Below are positions 7,381-15,096 of a stretch of 19,142 nucleotides of DNA, in pieces. Position 1 is the first letter of the stretch. Each line of letters begins with the position of its first letter. The DNA is taken from positions 1-19,142 of the forward strand of contig JAZRRK010000027.1 in NCBI GenBank assembly GCA_045650705.1, in the 5' to 3' direction. This DNA comes from UMGS1781 sp045650705 (GTDB lineage Bacteria > Bacillota > Clostridia > TANB77 > CAG-508). The position numbers and the translations under genes are program-made. A model generated the notes under the pieces. That model was not told the origin of the DNA and searched no databases. It was given only the letters and a program-made list of their open reading frames with translations.

Positions 7381-7477
7381 CAGACACAGGGACGGAGCTT
7401 TTGTCTATAGAGTTATAGGGATTTATATTAGTATAAAGTCTCAAACTCTATAGACAAAAGCTCCGTCCCCGTGTCTG
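7381..7477. repeat. Long near-perfect inverted repeat (REP/MITE-like), possible bidirectional terminator
   Basis: The arms 7381-7414 and 7444-7477 are complementary at 33 of 34 positions; the single mismatch is A7388 against C7470. The 29-nt AT-rich spacer can fold further (TTTATA near TATAAA). The outer part of each arm is GC-rich (GACACAGGGACGGAGC), unlike the surroundings. It lies between the convergent genes mreB and the Lon-like gene. Such GGGACGG-type hairpins resemble repeats spread in Clostridia and sometimes linked to REP-associated transposases; that family link comes from memory, not from a search. It may double as a terminator on both strands. Confidence 0.85.
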
Positions 7478-7492
7478 TTAAAGGGGCTTTTT
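7456..7492 (+). terminator. Alternative hairpin with T-run downstream of mreB
   Basis: AAAAGCTCC at 7456-7464 can pair with GGGGCTTTT at 7483-7491 (one T-G wobble), and the 3' arm merges into a run of T. This competes with the long inverted repeat for the same bases. It is a plausible intrinsic terminator for mreB; the A-run on the 5' side makes it partly bidirectional, serving the minus-strand Lon-like gene. Confidence 0.45.
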
Positions 7493-7519
7493 AGTTTAAT
7501 CTTTGAAATTTTTGATAAT

Positions 7520-9910
7520 TTAGAAATCTAACAATTTCTTGCTATTTTCATAATATTTTCTTAATTTTTCATAAGCTAAATAATTAATCGTACCAGCAGG
7601 GAATTTACCTTCTTTATTAAGTTTTCCAGCAGGAACACCTGTTAAGATTTCAATTCCTTCATCAATAGTAGAAATTGCATATATATGGAACTTACCATCT
7701 TTTACACTTTCTATTACTTCATCTGATAAATGTAAGTTACGGACATTTTGAATAGGTATCATAACACCATGTTCATTATTAAATCCACGTTTTTTACATA
7801 CATTATAAAATCCTTCAATTTTTTCGTTTACACCACCAATAGGTTGAATATGGCCTTTTTGATTAACAGAACCAGTTACTGCTATTGATTGATTGATTGG
7901 CATACCAGATAAGCTAGAAAGAATAGCATAGCATTCTGTACTTGATGCACTATCTCCATCCACACCATTATATAATTGTTCAAAACATAGGCTAGCAGTT
8001 AAAGATAGTGGGAAATCTTGAGCAAATTTTTCTCCAAGATATCCTCTTAATATAAGTATACCTTTTGAATGTGTTGAACCAGACATTTCTACTTCGCGTT
8101 CAACATTAACTACACCAGTCTTGCCCATATAGGTATTGGCAGTAATTTTTGCAGGTTTTCCAAATGTGTAATCTCCAATTGTCATAACAGTTAAACCATT
8201 TATTTCACCAGTTTTGTATCCATCAGTATCTATAAGAAGAGAATTTTCTTCTATCAATTCAGTATATTTTTGGTCGTATTTTTTTACTCTTTCAATTCTT
8301 TTTTTCAAAGCTTTATCGATATAATCTGCAGTTAATAGTTTTTTTCTAGAAAGTTTTGCCCAAGTAGAAGCTTCTGAAACAATTTCACCAATTTCATTGA
8401 AATGAGTTGATAATTTTTCTTTATCATCAGATAGGCGAGAAGTATATTCAACAACTTTAGCCATAGCACCTCTATCTAAAGGAAGACAATTTTCTTTCTC
8501 ACAATAGCTATGAACAAATTTTGCTAATCTCAAGATGTTATCATTATTTCTAGGAGCTGATTCTTCAAATTCTACTTTTATTTTAAATAATTTCTTAAAA
8601 TCTGGATCCAATGCAAGTAAAGTATGATAAATATTAGCATCACCTATAAGTAAAACTTTTAAGTTTAGAGGAATAGGCTCAGGTTTTAAAGAAATCATAA
8701 CCATAGCAGAACGTTGCTCCATATTATTTTCAATATTTGCTTGTTTTATTAATAATGCTTTTTTCAAAGCATCATAACATACTTGATTTGTAAGTAAATC
8801 TTGAGCTTGAAGAATAATATATCCGCCATTTGCCTTGTGTATAGCGCCAGGTTTTAACATAGTATAATCTGTTTTTAACATACCATATTGATTTTCATAT
8901 TCTAATTTTCCAAATAAATTATGATAAGAATAATTTGAATCCATTATAACAGGACTACCTTGAGTATTACTATTATCAATAAATAAATTAACTCTATAAT
9001 TTAACCAAGGTTTTAAAGCCTCTGGCTTAGGCGATTGAGGAGTAGTTGGTGTGCAAGTATCTTCTGTAACAAAAAGATTGATATTTTTTAAAATATCTTT
9101 TTTTACATTATCTAAAAAGTTAATAATTTTATGGTTCTTCTTGTATATTGCTCTTAATGGGTTAATGTATGCATTTATTGTAAGTAAGGCGATATTAGAT
9201 TGCCATTCTTCTATTTTTTGCTCAGATTCTTTTTCAATAAGTTTTATCTGACCAATAACTTGCATAATTTGTTCTTGTACGATATTAGACTTAGCCTCAT
9301 ATGATTGTTTTATATTTTCATCTAATTTTTCAAATTCTTCTTCTTCAAGGGGTTTACCTTCATATACAGGAAGCATATAGATTCCATTAGGGGCAGCTTT
9401 AACTTGAAAGTCATTTTTTAAAGTTTCTTTATTTAAATTATCTAATAATTTCTCACGTTTTGTTTCGTATTTTTGTTTAATTAATTTTTTTTCTTTTTCA
9501 AAATCTTCATTGTTAAAAGTTCTTTTTAAATATTTTTTTACATCTTCAACAAGTGAATCCATATTTTGAGAAAATACTTTTCCTTCTCCAGCAGGAAGAG
9601 AAATTGCAATAGGCTCATTAGGATTATCAAAATTATAAATATAGCACCAATCGTTTGGTGTTTTTTGTTTTACTGCAATATCAGATATATATTGCTTTGA
9701 ATACATTGTTTTACCTACACCAGCAGGACCTTCAAGATATAAGTTATATCCTTTTGTATTTATGCTTAATCCAAACTGTAGTGCAGCTATACCTCTTTCT
9801 TGACCATAAATTAAATCAGTGTTATCAAGTTCATCTGTAGTTTCAAAATTAAAGACATTAGGGTTACAATAGTTCTTTAAATCTTTGTAAGTTAATTCAT
9901 TTCTTTTCAT
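7520..9910 (-). CDS. Lon-family ATP-dependent protease (LonB/YcbZ-like, AAA_32 + Lon_C)
   Basis: A 796-residue protease of the Lon-related group that lacks the N-terminal LAN domain. Walker A GPAGVGKT lies at residues 61-68, near the N-terminus as usual for this group. A long insertion rich in Glu/Lys helices follows (about 110-250), then the rest of the AAA module with KANGGYIILQAQDLL. The C-terminal Lon protease domain begins near 585. The catalytic dyad is visible: Ser654 in DGDSASS and Lys697 in GGVNEKIEGFY, 43 residues apart as in classical Lon. No membrane segment is evident, so it should be cytosolic. The start has GGAGG 8 nt upstream. It is the last gene of the minus-strand tsaE-tsaB-rimI set, 17 nt after rimI. 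Physiological substrates cannot be read from the sequence. Confidence 0.92.
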   Translation of the reverse strand: MKRNELTYKDLKNYCNPNVFNFETTDELDNTDLIYGQERGIAALQFGLSINTKGYNLYLEGPAGVGKTMYSKQYISDIAVKQKTPNDWCYIYNFDNPNEPIAISLPAGEGKVFSQNMDSLVEDVKKYLKRTFNNEDFEKEKKLIKQKYETKREKLLDNLNKETLKNDFQVKAAPNGIYMLPVYEGKPLEEEEFEKLDENIKQSYEAKSNIVQEQIMQVIGQIKLIEKESEQKIEEWQSNIALLTINAYINPLRAIYKKNHKIINFLDNVKKDILKNINLFVTEDTCTPTTPQSPKPEALKPWLNYRVNLFIDNSNTQGSPVIMDSNYSYHNLFGKLEYENQYGMLKTDYTMLKPGAIHKANGGYIILQAQDLLTNQVCYDALKKALLIKQANIENNMEQRSAMVMISLKPEPIPLNLKVLLIGDANIYHTLLALDPDFKKLFKIKVEFEESAPRNNDNILRLAKFVHSYCEKENCLPLDRGAMAKVVEYTSRLSDDKEKLSTHFNEIGEIVSEASTWAKLSRKKLLTADYIDKALKKRIERVKKYDQKYTELIEENSLLIDTDGYKTGEINGLTVMTIGDYTFGKPAKITANTYMGKTGVVNVEREVEMSGSTHSKGILILRGYLGEKFAQDFPLSLTASLCFEQLYNGVDGDSASSTECYAILSSLSGMPINQSIAVTGSVNQKGHIQPIGGVNEKIEGFYNVCKKRGFNNEHGVMIPIQNVRNLHLSDEVIESVKDGKFHIYAISTIDEGIEILTGVPAGKLNKEGKFPAGTINYLAYEKLRKYYENSKKLLDF

Positions 9911-9927
9911 TTGTATTCCTCCAATTA

Positions 9928-10368
9928 TTAAAAATAAAGTGTCATTATGTAAGCATCTTCGATACCATCATAATATTTTTTCCTTATGCCCAAATTTTTA
10001 AAATTATATTTTAGATAAAGCTCTTGGGCATATTTATTTTTTGTATTTACTTCAAGTGTAAGAGAAGCTTTATTATTTTGTTTTGCAAGTTCAATTAGTT
10101 TTTCAAGAAGTTTACTACCAATACCAATATGTCTAAAATCTCTATGAACTACAATATTAGTAATGTGAGCATCATCAACAGAAAACCAAATACCAGCAAA
10201 ACCAACAATCATATTATCTAACCTAGAAACTATATATTTAGCATTTACATTTTCAAGTTCAGCTTTTAATATACTAGGCTTCCAAAAATTATCAAATTTA
10301 TTATTATATATAGGTTCAATTTCATAAAAGTCATCTAAATTCATATTATATATTTGTATATTATCCAT
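9928..10368 (-). CDS. rimI: Ribosomal-protein-alanine N-acetyltransferase RimI (GNAT)
   Basis: A 146-residue GNAT acetyltransferase. RimI acetylates the N-terminal alanine of ribosomal protein S18. The acetyl-CoA-binding motif is present as RHIGIG at residues 79-84 following ITNIVVHRDF, and the C-terminal motif AQELYLKYNFKNLGIRKKYY is typical of RimI. The N-terminal stretch YEIEPIYNNKFDNFW also fits. It overlaps the upstream tsaB stop by 8 nt, indicating translational coupling, and the tsaE-tsaB-rimI order is widely conserved. Substrate assignment rests on family and context; other GNAT specificities are possible. Confidence 0.9.
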   Translation of the reverse strand: MDNIQIYNMNLDDFYEIEPIYNNKFDNFWKPSILKAELENVNAKYIVSRLDNMIVGFAGIWFSVDDAHITNIVVHRDFRHIGIGSKLLEKLIELAKQNNKASLTLEVNTKNKYAQELYLKYNFKNLGIRKKYYDGIEDAYIMTLYF

Positions 10369-11005
10369 TTTTCTTTAACCTTTCTGCTTGAGAAGGACGT
10401 AAATACATAACAGATAAATTATCAGCATCTATAGATAAGCCATTTAAATATTTTTTATATCCACAAATCCCAATGTTTCCACTATGTATAGTATCTCCAT
10501 AATTGTAAGAAACATTTAACAAATATGAACCATTTCCAACAAAAACAATATTAGGATATTTTTCAAATGTTGGAATTAAATTATTAAAATCATCAGCAAA
10601 ATAGTCTGAGATTAGATTATAATTTTTATCAAAAATTCCAGCATAAACTTGATTGTTTCTTGCATCTATAATAGAACAAATAAAATCAGCATCTTTAACA
10701 TTGTATGCTAATGCTTCTAATGAAGAGCAAGCAACAATTGGAATATTTCTAAATTCTGCAATAGCCTTAATAGTTGCAATTCCAATTCTAATTCCAGTAA
10801 AAGAGCCAGGACCGTTATCAACAGCAATTAAATTAATATCTGAAAGGGTTGTTTTTGTTTCTGAAAGAAGCTCATCAATAAGAGGCATAAATTTTTCAGA
10901 GTGAGTTTTCTCGTTACAAATATTCAATTCTTTTATAATGTTATCATCTTCAAGTAAAGCTACAGAGCAGTTATTACTTGAAGTTGAAACAGCTAAAATT
11001 TTCAT
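10361..11005 (-). CDS. tsaB: tRNA t6A37 threonylcarbamoyltransferase complex subunit TsaB
   Basis: A 214-residue, ASKHA-fold TsaB. It pairs with TsaD (not in this window), and with TsaE forms the complex that installs N6-threonylcarbamoyladenosine at position 37 of ANN-decoding tRNAs. Signatures are the N-terminal KILAVSTSSNNCSVALLE, HSEKFMPLIDELL, and the conserved VDNGPGSFTGIRIG at about residues 61-74, followed by ACSSLEALAY and the IDARNNQVYAG block. TsaB is degenerate and non-catalytic by family knowledge. AGGAGG precedes the start in the gap after tsaE. It overlaps rimI at its 3' end. Confidence 0.93.
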   Translation of the reverse strand: MKILAVSTSSNNCSVALLEDDNIIKELNICNEKTHSEKFMPLIDELLSETKTTLSDINLIAVDNGPGSFTGIRIGIATIKAIAEFRNIPIVACSSLEALAYNVKDADFICSIIDARNNQVYAGIFDKNYNLISDYFADDFNNLIPTFEKYPNIVFVGNGSYLLNVSYNYGDTIHSGNIGICGYKKYLNGLSIDADNLSVMYLRPSQAERLKKNG

Positions 11006-11029
11006 TAAAATCCTCCTGGTATAATTAAA

Positions 11030-11456
11030 CTAATTATTTTTGTAATCTATTGTAATATATCTTTTTTCTAAATCTGAATCATCTTTTGAAATATTTATTT
11101 TTATATATTTTGATAGAATAGGTTCAATTAATTCTCCCCATTCTATTATACAAATTCCTGTATCAAAGTATTCAGTTCCTCCAATAGCATAGAATTCATC
11201 AATATCTTCTAATCTATAAACATCAAAATGATAAATATTGATATCATTTTTAGAATATTCATTAACAATAGTGAAAGTAGGGCTAGAAATCTCATTTTCT
11301 AAGCCAAAATAAGAAAGAAAACCTTCTGTAAATTTAGTTTTACCACTACCTAAATCGCCGAGATAAAACAACTACATCACCGATATTTAATTTAGAGGCT
11401 AAATCATAGCCAATAGACTTAGTTTCATCTTCGTTATTTGAAATAAATTTAAGCAT
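11030..11456 (-). pseudogene. tsaE: tRNA t6A biosynthesis ATPase TsaE, split by a +1 frameshift
   Basis: TsaE is the P-loop ATPase of the t6A complex. The true start is the ATG at 11454-11456, with GGAGG 5 nt upstream; it reads MLKFISNNEDETKSIGYDLA, then SKLNIGDVVVLS. An extra base (G on the plus strand at about 11360) then throws the frame to a stop five codons later. Reading on in the next frame gives GDLGSGKTKFTEGFLSYF (Walker A), SSPTFTIVNEY, IYHFDVYRLED and IIEWGELIEP, all normal TsaE motifs. Removing that one base yields 141 residues, a standard TsaE length. A TTG at 11369-11371 could start the second part alone, giving 113 residues without the first strand and helix. Sequencing or assembly error is a real alternative to a genuine mutation. 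It heads the operon with tsaB and rimI. Confidence 0.88.
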
Positions 11457-11472
11457 AAAAACCTCCATACCT

Positions 11473-11501
11473 ATTGTATATTAAAAGAATAAATTTGTAA
11501 A
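11473..11501 (-). promoter_or_regulatory. Sigma-A-type promoter for tsaE-tsaB-rimI-lon operon
   Basis: On the minus strand TTTACA (11496-11501) and TACAAT (11473-11478) are spaced 17 nt apart, 17 nt upstream of the tsaE ATG. The leader would be short, with GGAGG close behind. Assignment rests on consensus match and location. Confidence 0.6.
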
Positions 11502-11754
11502 GGAAAAAACAAAAAAACATGTTAAATTTGTGTAATTGTTATATGAAAAAATACTATAAATTTTAATTCCGGTCTCCAGCCGCGGTTCATTAACTACTAT
11601 TTTCTAATAAAATATTACGATAACTAGTATTGAAACAATAATTGCACGCCTCCGGCTACTCAAGGGTCGACCTCATTTTCAATTTATATTATTTTTCCAT
11701 ATAATTAATTAAGATTGCAAATTTTTACAATCATTTTCTTTATAAAATTAACTA

Positions 11755-11783
11755 TTTACAAATTCTAGATTTTGTTATATAAT
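11755..11783 (+). promoter_or_regulatory. Sigma-A-type promoter for lysS
   Basis: TTTACA at 11755-11760 and a perfect TATAAT at 11778-11783 are separated by 17 nt, with AAGGAGGAG before the lysS ATG at 11812. The expected leader is only about 25 nt, so there is no room for a T-box or lysine riboswitch. Confidence 0.7.
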
Positions 11784-11811
11784 ATTATGAAGTTTAAGGA
11801 GGAGAATCGTT

Positions 11812-13284
11812 ATGGAAGAAATATTAGACGAAAATCATTTAATTAAAGTAAGAAAAGAGAAATTAGAAGAATTAAAAAATCAAGGGAAAAATCCATTTGA
11901 AATTACAAAATATGATAGAACACATACAAGTGAAGATGTAAAAAATAATTATGAAGAATTAGAAGGAAAAGATGTAAATATAGCAGGAAGAATAGTGGCA
12001 AAAAGAATAATGGGAAAAGCATCATTCTGCCATATTCAAGATATGCAAGGTAGAATTCAAAGTTATGTAAGTATAAATGACTTAGGGGAAGAAAACTATA
12101 GCGAATTTAAAACTTATGATATAGGAGATATTATAGGTATTACAGGTTTTGTATTTAAAACAAGAACAGAAGAAATTTCTGTGCACGCTAAAAAGGTTGT
12201 ATTACTTACAAAATCTTTAAGGCCATTACCAGAAAAATTCCATGGATTAAAAGATACAGAATTAAGATACAGACAAAGATATGTAGACTTAATAATGAAT
12301 CCAGAAGTAAAAGATACATTTTTAAAGAGAAATAAAATAATAAAAGAAATAAAAAGAATATTAGATGATAAGGGATATGTAGAAGTAGAAACTCCAATAT
12401 TAAATACAATAGCAGGAGGAGCTACTGCAAGACCATTTATAACACATCATAATACATTAGATATGGACATGTATTTAAGAATTGCACCAGAACTATATTT
12501 GAAAAGATTAATAGTTGGTGGATTTGATAAAGTATATGAAATGGGAAGATTATTCAGAAATGAAGGAATATCAGTAAAACACAATCCAGAGTTTACAAGT
12601 ATAGAATTATATTCAGCGTATGAGGACTACAATGACATGATGGATATAACAGAAGAAATAATTTCAACAGTTGCACAAAATGTATTAGGAACAACAAAAA
12701 TAACATACCAAGGAACACCAATAGACTTAACACCAGGATGGAAGAGAATTCCTATGATAGATGCTATAAAAGAAGTAACAGGAGTAGACTTTAATACATT
12801 AAATACTGATGAAGAAGCATCAGAAGCAGCAAGAAACATAGGAGTTGCAGTAGAAGGAACATTAGTAAGAGGAGAAGTTATAAATTTAGTATTTGAAGAA
12901 AAAGTAGAAGAAACATTAGTACAACCAACATTTATAATTGATTACCCAGTAGAAGTATCACCATTAACAAAGAGAAAACCATCAGACCCAAGATTAGTAG
13001 AAAGATTTGAGGTATTTATCGGTGGACGTGAATACGGAAATGCGTACTCAGAATTAAATGACCCAATAGACCAATATGAAAGATTTTTAGATCAAGTAAG
13101 ACAAAAAAATAGTGGAAACGAAGAAGCTAACGATATGGATGAAGATTTCGTTCAATCACTAGAGTATGGAATGCCACCAACAGGAGGATTAGGAATAGGA
13201 ATAGATAGATTAATAATGCTATTAACAGATAGCGCATCAATTAGGGATGTTCTATTATTCCCAACAATGAAACCTTTATCTTAA
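11812..13284 (+). CDS. lysS: Lysine-tRNA ligase, class II
   Basis: The cytoplasmic class II lysyl-tRNA synthetase, 490 residues, a normal length. The N-terminal OB-fold that reads the anticodon spans about residues 55-140 (VNIAGRIVAKRIMGKASFCH, IQDMQGRIQSYVS). The catalytic domain has RYRQRYVDLIMNPEV, motif 1 around VEVETPILNTIAGGATARPF, motif 2 FRNEGISVKHNPEFTSIELY and motif 3 from residue 459 (GLGIGIDRLIMLLT), ending IRDVLLFPTMKP. It stands alone with its own promoter. In some Bacillota lysS follows greA; no greA is seen here. Confidence 0.97.
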   Translation: MEEILDENHLIKVRKEKLEELKNQGKNPFEITKYDRTHTSEDVKNNYEELEGKDVNIAGRIVAKRIMGKASFCHIQDMQGRIQSYVSINDLGEENYSEFKTYDIGDIIGITGFVFKTRTEEISVHAKKVVLLTKSLRPLPEKFHGLKDTELRYRQRYVDLIMNPEVKDTFLKRNKIIKEIKRILDDKGYVEVETPILNTIAGGATARPFITHHNTLDMDMYLRIAPELYLKRLIVGGFDKVYEMGRLFRNEGISVKHNPEFTSIELYSAYEDYNDMMDITEEIISTVAQNVLGTTKITYQGTPIDLTPGWKRIPMIDAIKEVTGVDFNTLNTDEEASEAARNIGVAVEGTLVRGEVINLVFEEKVEETLVQPTFIIDYPVEVSPLTKRKPSDPRLVERFEVFIGGREYGNAYSELNDPIDQYERFLDQVRQKNSGNEEANDMDEDFVQSLEYGMPPTGGLGIGIDRLIMLLTDSASIRDVLLFPTMKPLS

Positions 13285-13405
13285 TAGCGCTTAATAAATG
13301 CTAATAGCTATTTAAGGCTTGAAAGCTTTATGAATAAACGGATACAGCAAATTCTTGAAGATGATTTAAAATGATGAAAATTAATGAATTTTATCAAAAG
13401 TAAAG

Positions 13406-13431
13406 CTGGTAGCTGTACTGGTTGCTATACA
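13406..13431 (+). promoter_or_regulatory. 12-nt tandem repeat and candidate extended -10 upstream of the YhcG-like gene
   Basis: CTGGTAGCTGTA at 13406-13417 is followed at once by CTGGTTGCTATA at 13418-13429 (10 of 12 identical). The second copy ends in TGCTATACA, an extended -10 box (TGn plus TATACA at 13426-13431), about 30 nt before the TTG start. No good -35 is seen, so an activated promoter or an operator is possible. The remaining 13285-13460 gap shows no gene and no convincing terminator for lysS. Confidence 0.4.
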
Positions 13432-13460
13432 AATTTTAATTGAAATGAAAGGAAAATATA

Positions 13461-14468
13461 TTGAAAGATTTAGAATTGACTTTTACTGAAATATCTAAAA
13501 TGATAGAATACAGGAAAAATAATGCATATAGAAAAGTAAACGAAGAGCTAATTTCTTTGTATTGGGATTTTGGAAAATATATAAGTGAAAAAGTAAATGA
13601 TTCTAGTTGGGGAGATAAAATTGTAGATAAGCTAGAAGAATTCATGAAGAGGGAATATCCAACTTTAAAAGGGTTCAATAAGCGTGGCATTTATAGAATG
13701 AAACAATTTTATGAGACATATAAAGATTTTCCAATTGTGTCACCACTGGTGACACAATTAAGTTGGACAAATAATTTACTGATATTAAGTTCAACAAAAT
13801 CGATTGAAGAAAAAGAATTTTATTTAAGAATGTGCATTAAAAATAATTATTCAAAAAGAGAATTAGATAGACAGATAAATAGTGGATATTATCAAAGATA
13901 TATGCTATCAGATGGAAAAGCAAATCAGAGTTTATTAACCGTAGAAGGAGAAGAAGATTATCCAAATACAAAAATATTGGACACATATAGTTTGGAATTT
14001 CTAGATTTACCAAATGAATATTCTGAAAAAGACCTAAAGAAAGCAATTATATCCAATATGAAAAGCTTTATATTAGAAATAGGTAAGGACTTTACGTATA
14101 TAGGTGAAGAATATAGAGTTCAAGTTGGAATGGAAGACTTTTATATTGATTTGTTATTTTATAACAGAGCATTAAGCTGTTTAGTAGCATTCGAACTTAA
14201 AATAGGCAAATTTAGACCAGAATATATTTCAAAAATGGATTTTTATTTAGAAGCACTAGATAGACAAGAAAAGAAGGAAAAAGAGAATCCAAGTGTTGGT
14301 GTTATTCTATGTTCAAGCAAGGATGAAAAAGTTGTAGAATATGCAATGAGCAGAAGTTTATCTCCAACTATGGTATCTGAATATACATTAAAATTAATTG
14401 ATAAAAAATTATTAGAAAACAAATTAAAAGAGATATCAGATATTGTTGAAAAAAATTCTGAAGAATAA
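13461..14468 (+). CDS. PD-(D/E)XK nuclease family protein, YhcG/DUF1016 type
   Basis: A 335-residue member of the YhcG (DUF1016) family, which has an N-terminal helical DNA-binding-like domain and a C-terminal PD-(D/E)XK nuclease domain. The N-terminal signature is clear: NEELISLYWDFGKYISEK, then the FNKRGIYRMKQFYETY block at about residues 72-87 and LVTQLSWTNNLLIL. The C-terminal domain carries the putative active site: Asp230 in DFYIDLLFYN and Glu245-x-Lys247 in AFELKIGKF, followed by a long helix with YLEALDRQEK. It starts at TTG 13461 with AAAGGA at 13448-13453, 7 nt away; the next in-frame ATG would remove 13 residues. These genes often sit near restriction-modification or other accessory loci. 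Here it stands alone, so a defence role is only possible. Codons 91-99 carry a perfect palindrome. Confidence 0.9.
   Translation: MKDLELTFTEISKMIEYRKNNAYRKVNEELISLYWDFGKYISEKVNDSSWGDKIVDKLEEFMKREYPTLKGFNKRGIYRMKQFYETYKDFPIVSPLVTQLSWTNNLLILSSTKSIEEKEFYLRMCIKNNYSKRELDRQINSGYYQRYMLSDGKANQSLLTVEGEEDYPNTKILDTYSLEFLDLPNEYSEKDLKKAIISNMKSFILEIGKDFTYIGEEYRVQVGMEDFYIDLLFYNRALSCLVAFELKIGKFRPEYISKMDFYLEALDRQEKKEKENPSVGVILCSSKDEKVVEYAMSRSLSPTMVSEYTLKLIDKKLLENKLKEISDIVEKNSEE
13733..13759. repeat. Perfect 27-nt palindrome inside the YhcG-like gene
   Basis: Bases 13733-13745 (AATTGTGTCACCA) are the exact reverse complement of 13747-13759, around a single C at 13746. It lies wholly in coding sequence (protein PIVSPLVTQLS). 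In RNA it would form a very stable hairpin within the reading frame. No T-run follows, so it is not a standard terminator. Confidence 0.9.
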
Positions 14469-14487
14469 ATAAACAAAGATATAAATG

Positions 14488-14496
14488 TGATATAAT
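14488..14496 (+). promoter_or_regulatory. Extended -10 promoter for the LOG-like gene
   Basis: TGATATAAT gives a perfect TATAAT at 14491-14496 with TGn in front, 34 nt before the ATG at 14530. No good -35 is found; extended -10 promoters can work without one. This suggests the gene is transcribed apart from the nuclease gene upstream. Confidence 0.5.
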
Positions 14497-14529
14497 ATGA
14501 ATTATTAAAATTTGAACGGAGGCTATTTA

Positions 14530-15096
14530 ATGAAAATTGCTGTATGTTGTTCGTCATCAGATAATATAGATAGAAAATATATAGAAAGTTCAGACAGATT
14601 ATTAGAGCAAATATTTAAAAGAGATAACGATTTAGTCTTTGGTGCAATGAATAATGGAATAATGGGCATTGCATATAAAAATGCAAAAAGGCACAATAGA
14701 AATGTTACTGGAATTGCACCTGAAATATACAAAGATGATTTTAAAGATTTAGAATGTGATACTGAAATCTTAACAAAAAGTGTTAATGATAGAACTGAAG
14801 CTCTTGTTAATAATTCTGATATATTACTATTTTTACCGGGGGGAGTTGGCACAATATATGAATTGATATCTGCTATAGAAATGAAAAGAAGCAAAGAGTT
14901 TGATAAACCAATAATTGTGTATAGTGAAACAGGTTTTTTTGATGAAATGTTGCAGATGCTTAATAAAATATATCAAAAAAATTTTACAAACCCAAATGTA
15001 AGAGAAAGTTATAATATTGCAAATGACTATATGACGGTTTTAGATTTATTAGGTAAGTTTAAATTATCAGACAAGGAACCGGATGTAGAAAGATAA
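14530..15096 (+). CDS. LOG-like (TIGR00730-type) Rossmann-fold protein
   Basis: A 188-residue protein related to the LOG/TIGR00730 lysine-decarboxylase-like family. Characterised members are nucleoside 5'-monophosphate phosphoribohydrolases such as LONELY GUY, which release a free base from a nucleotide. The family motif PGGVGTIYE is intact at residues 103-111, and the preceding NDRTE provides the expected Arg89. The first nucleotide-loop motif, usually GGG-x-x-G-x-M-G, reads FGAMNNGIMG (38-46 region), so the glycine triplet is missing. The start is ATG 14530 with CGGAGG 7 nt upstream; the TTG at 14512 lies before the SD and is rejected. Substrate is unknown. The altered loop makes this a divergent member. 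Confidence 0.82.
   Translation: MKIAVCCSSSDNIDRKYIESSDRLLEQIFKRDNDLVFGAMNNGIMGIAYKNAKRHNRNVTGIAPEIYKDDFKDLECDTEILTKSVNDRTEALVNNSDILLFLPGGVGTIYELISAIEMKRSKEFDKPIIVYSETGFFDEMLQMLNKIYQKNFTNPNVRESYNIANDYMTVLDLLGKFKLSDKEPDVER

Larger units (their letters stand above)
11457..11811. other. Divergent intergenic region between tsaE and lysS
   Basis: No gene is seen in these 355 nt. The region holds a promoter for each flanking gene and, between them, two GC-rich islands at 11569-11587 and 11644-11674 in otherwise AT-rich DNA. Read on the minus strand both islands contain a GC(T/C)GGAG core followed within about 5 nt by AATT, so they may be two diverged copies of one short repeat. A short GATTG/CAATC hairpin lies near 11714-11733, without evident function. 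Confidence 0.55.

Noticed and set aside
7360..7520. CRISPR array or attachment site at the inverted repeat
   Set aside because: There is one inverted pair only, with no regular direct repeats, spacers or integrase gene.
11784..11811. Possible T-box or lysine riboswitch before lysS
   Set aside because: The promoter lies about 30 nt from the start codon, leaving no room for such an RNA.
13310..13335. AAGGCTT/AAGCTTT hairpin as a terminator for lysS
   Set aside because: The stem is about 6 bp with a wobble and no T-run follows.
13330..13398. Two tiny frames (MNKRIQQILEDDLK and MKINEFYQK) between lysS and the nuclease gene
   Set aside because: They overlap by ATGA but have no good Shine-Dalgarno and no recognisable similarity; too short to support as genes or a toxin-antitoxin pair.
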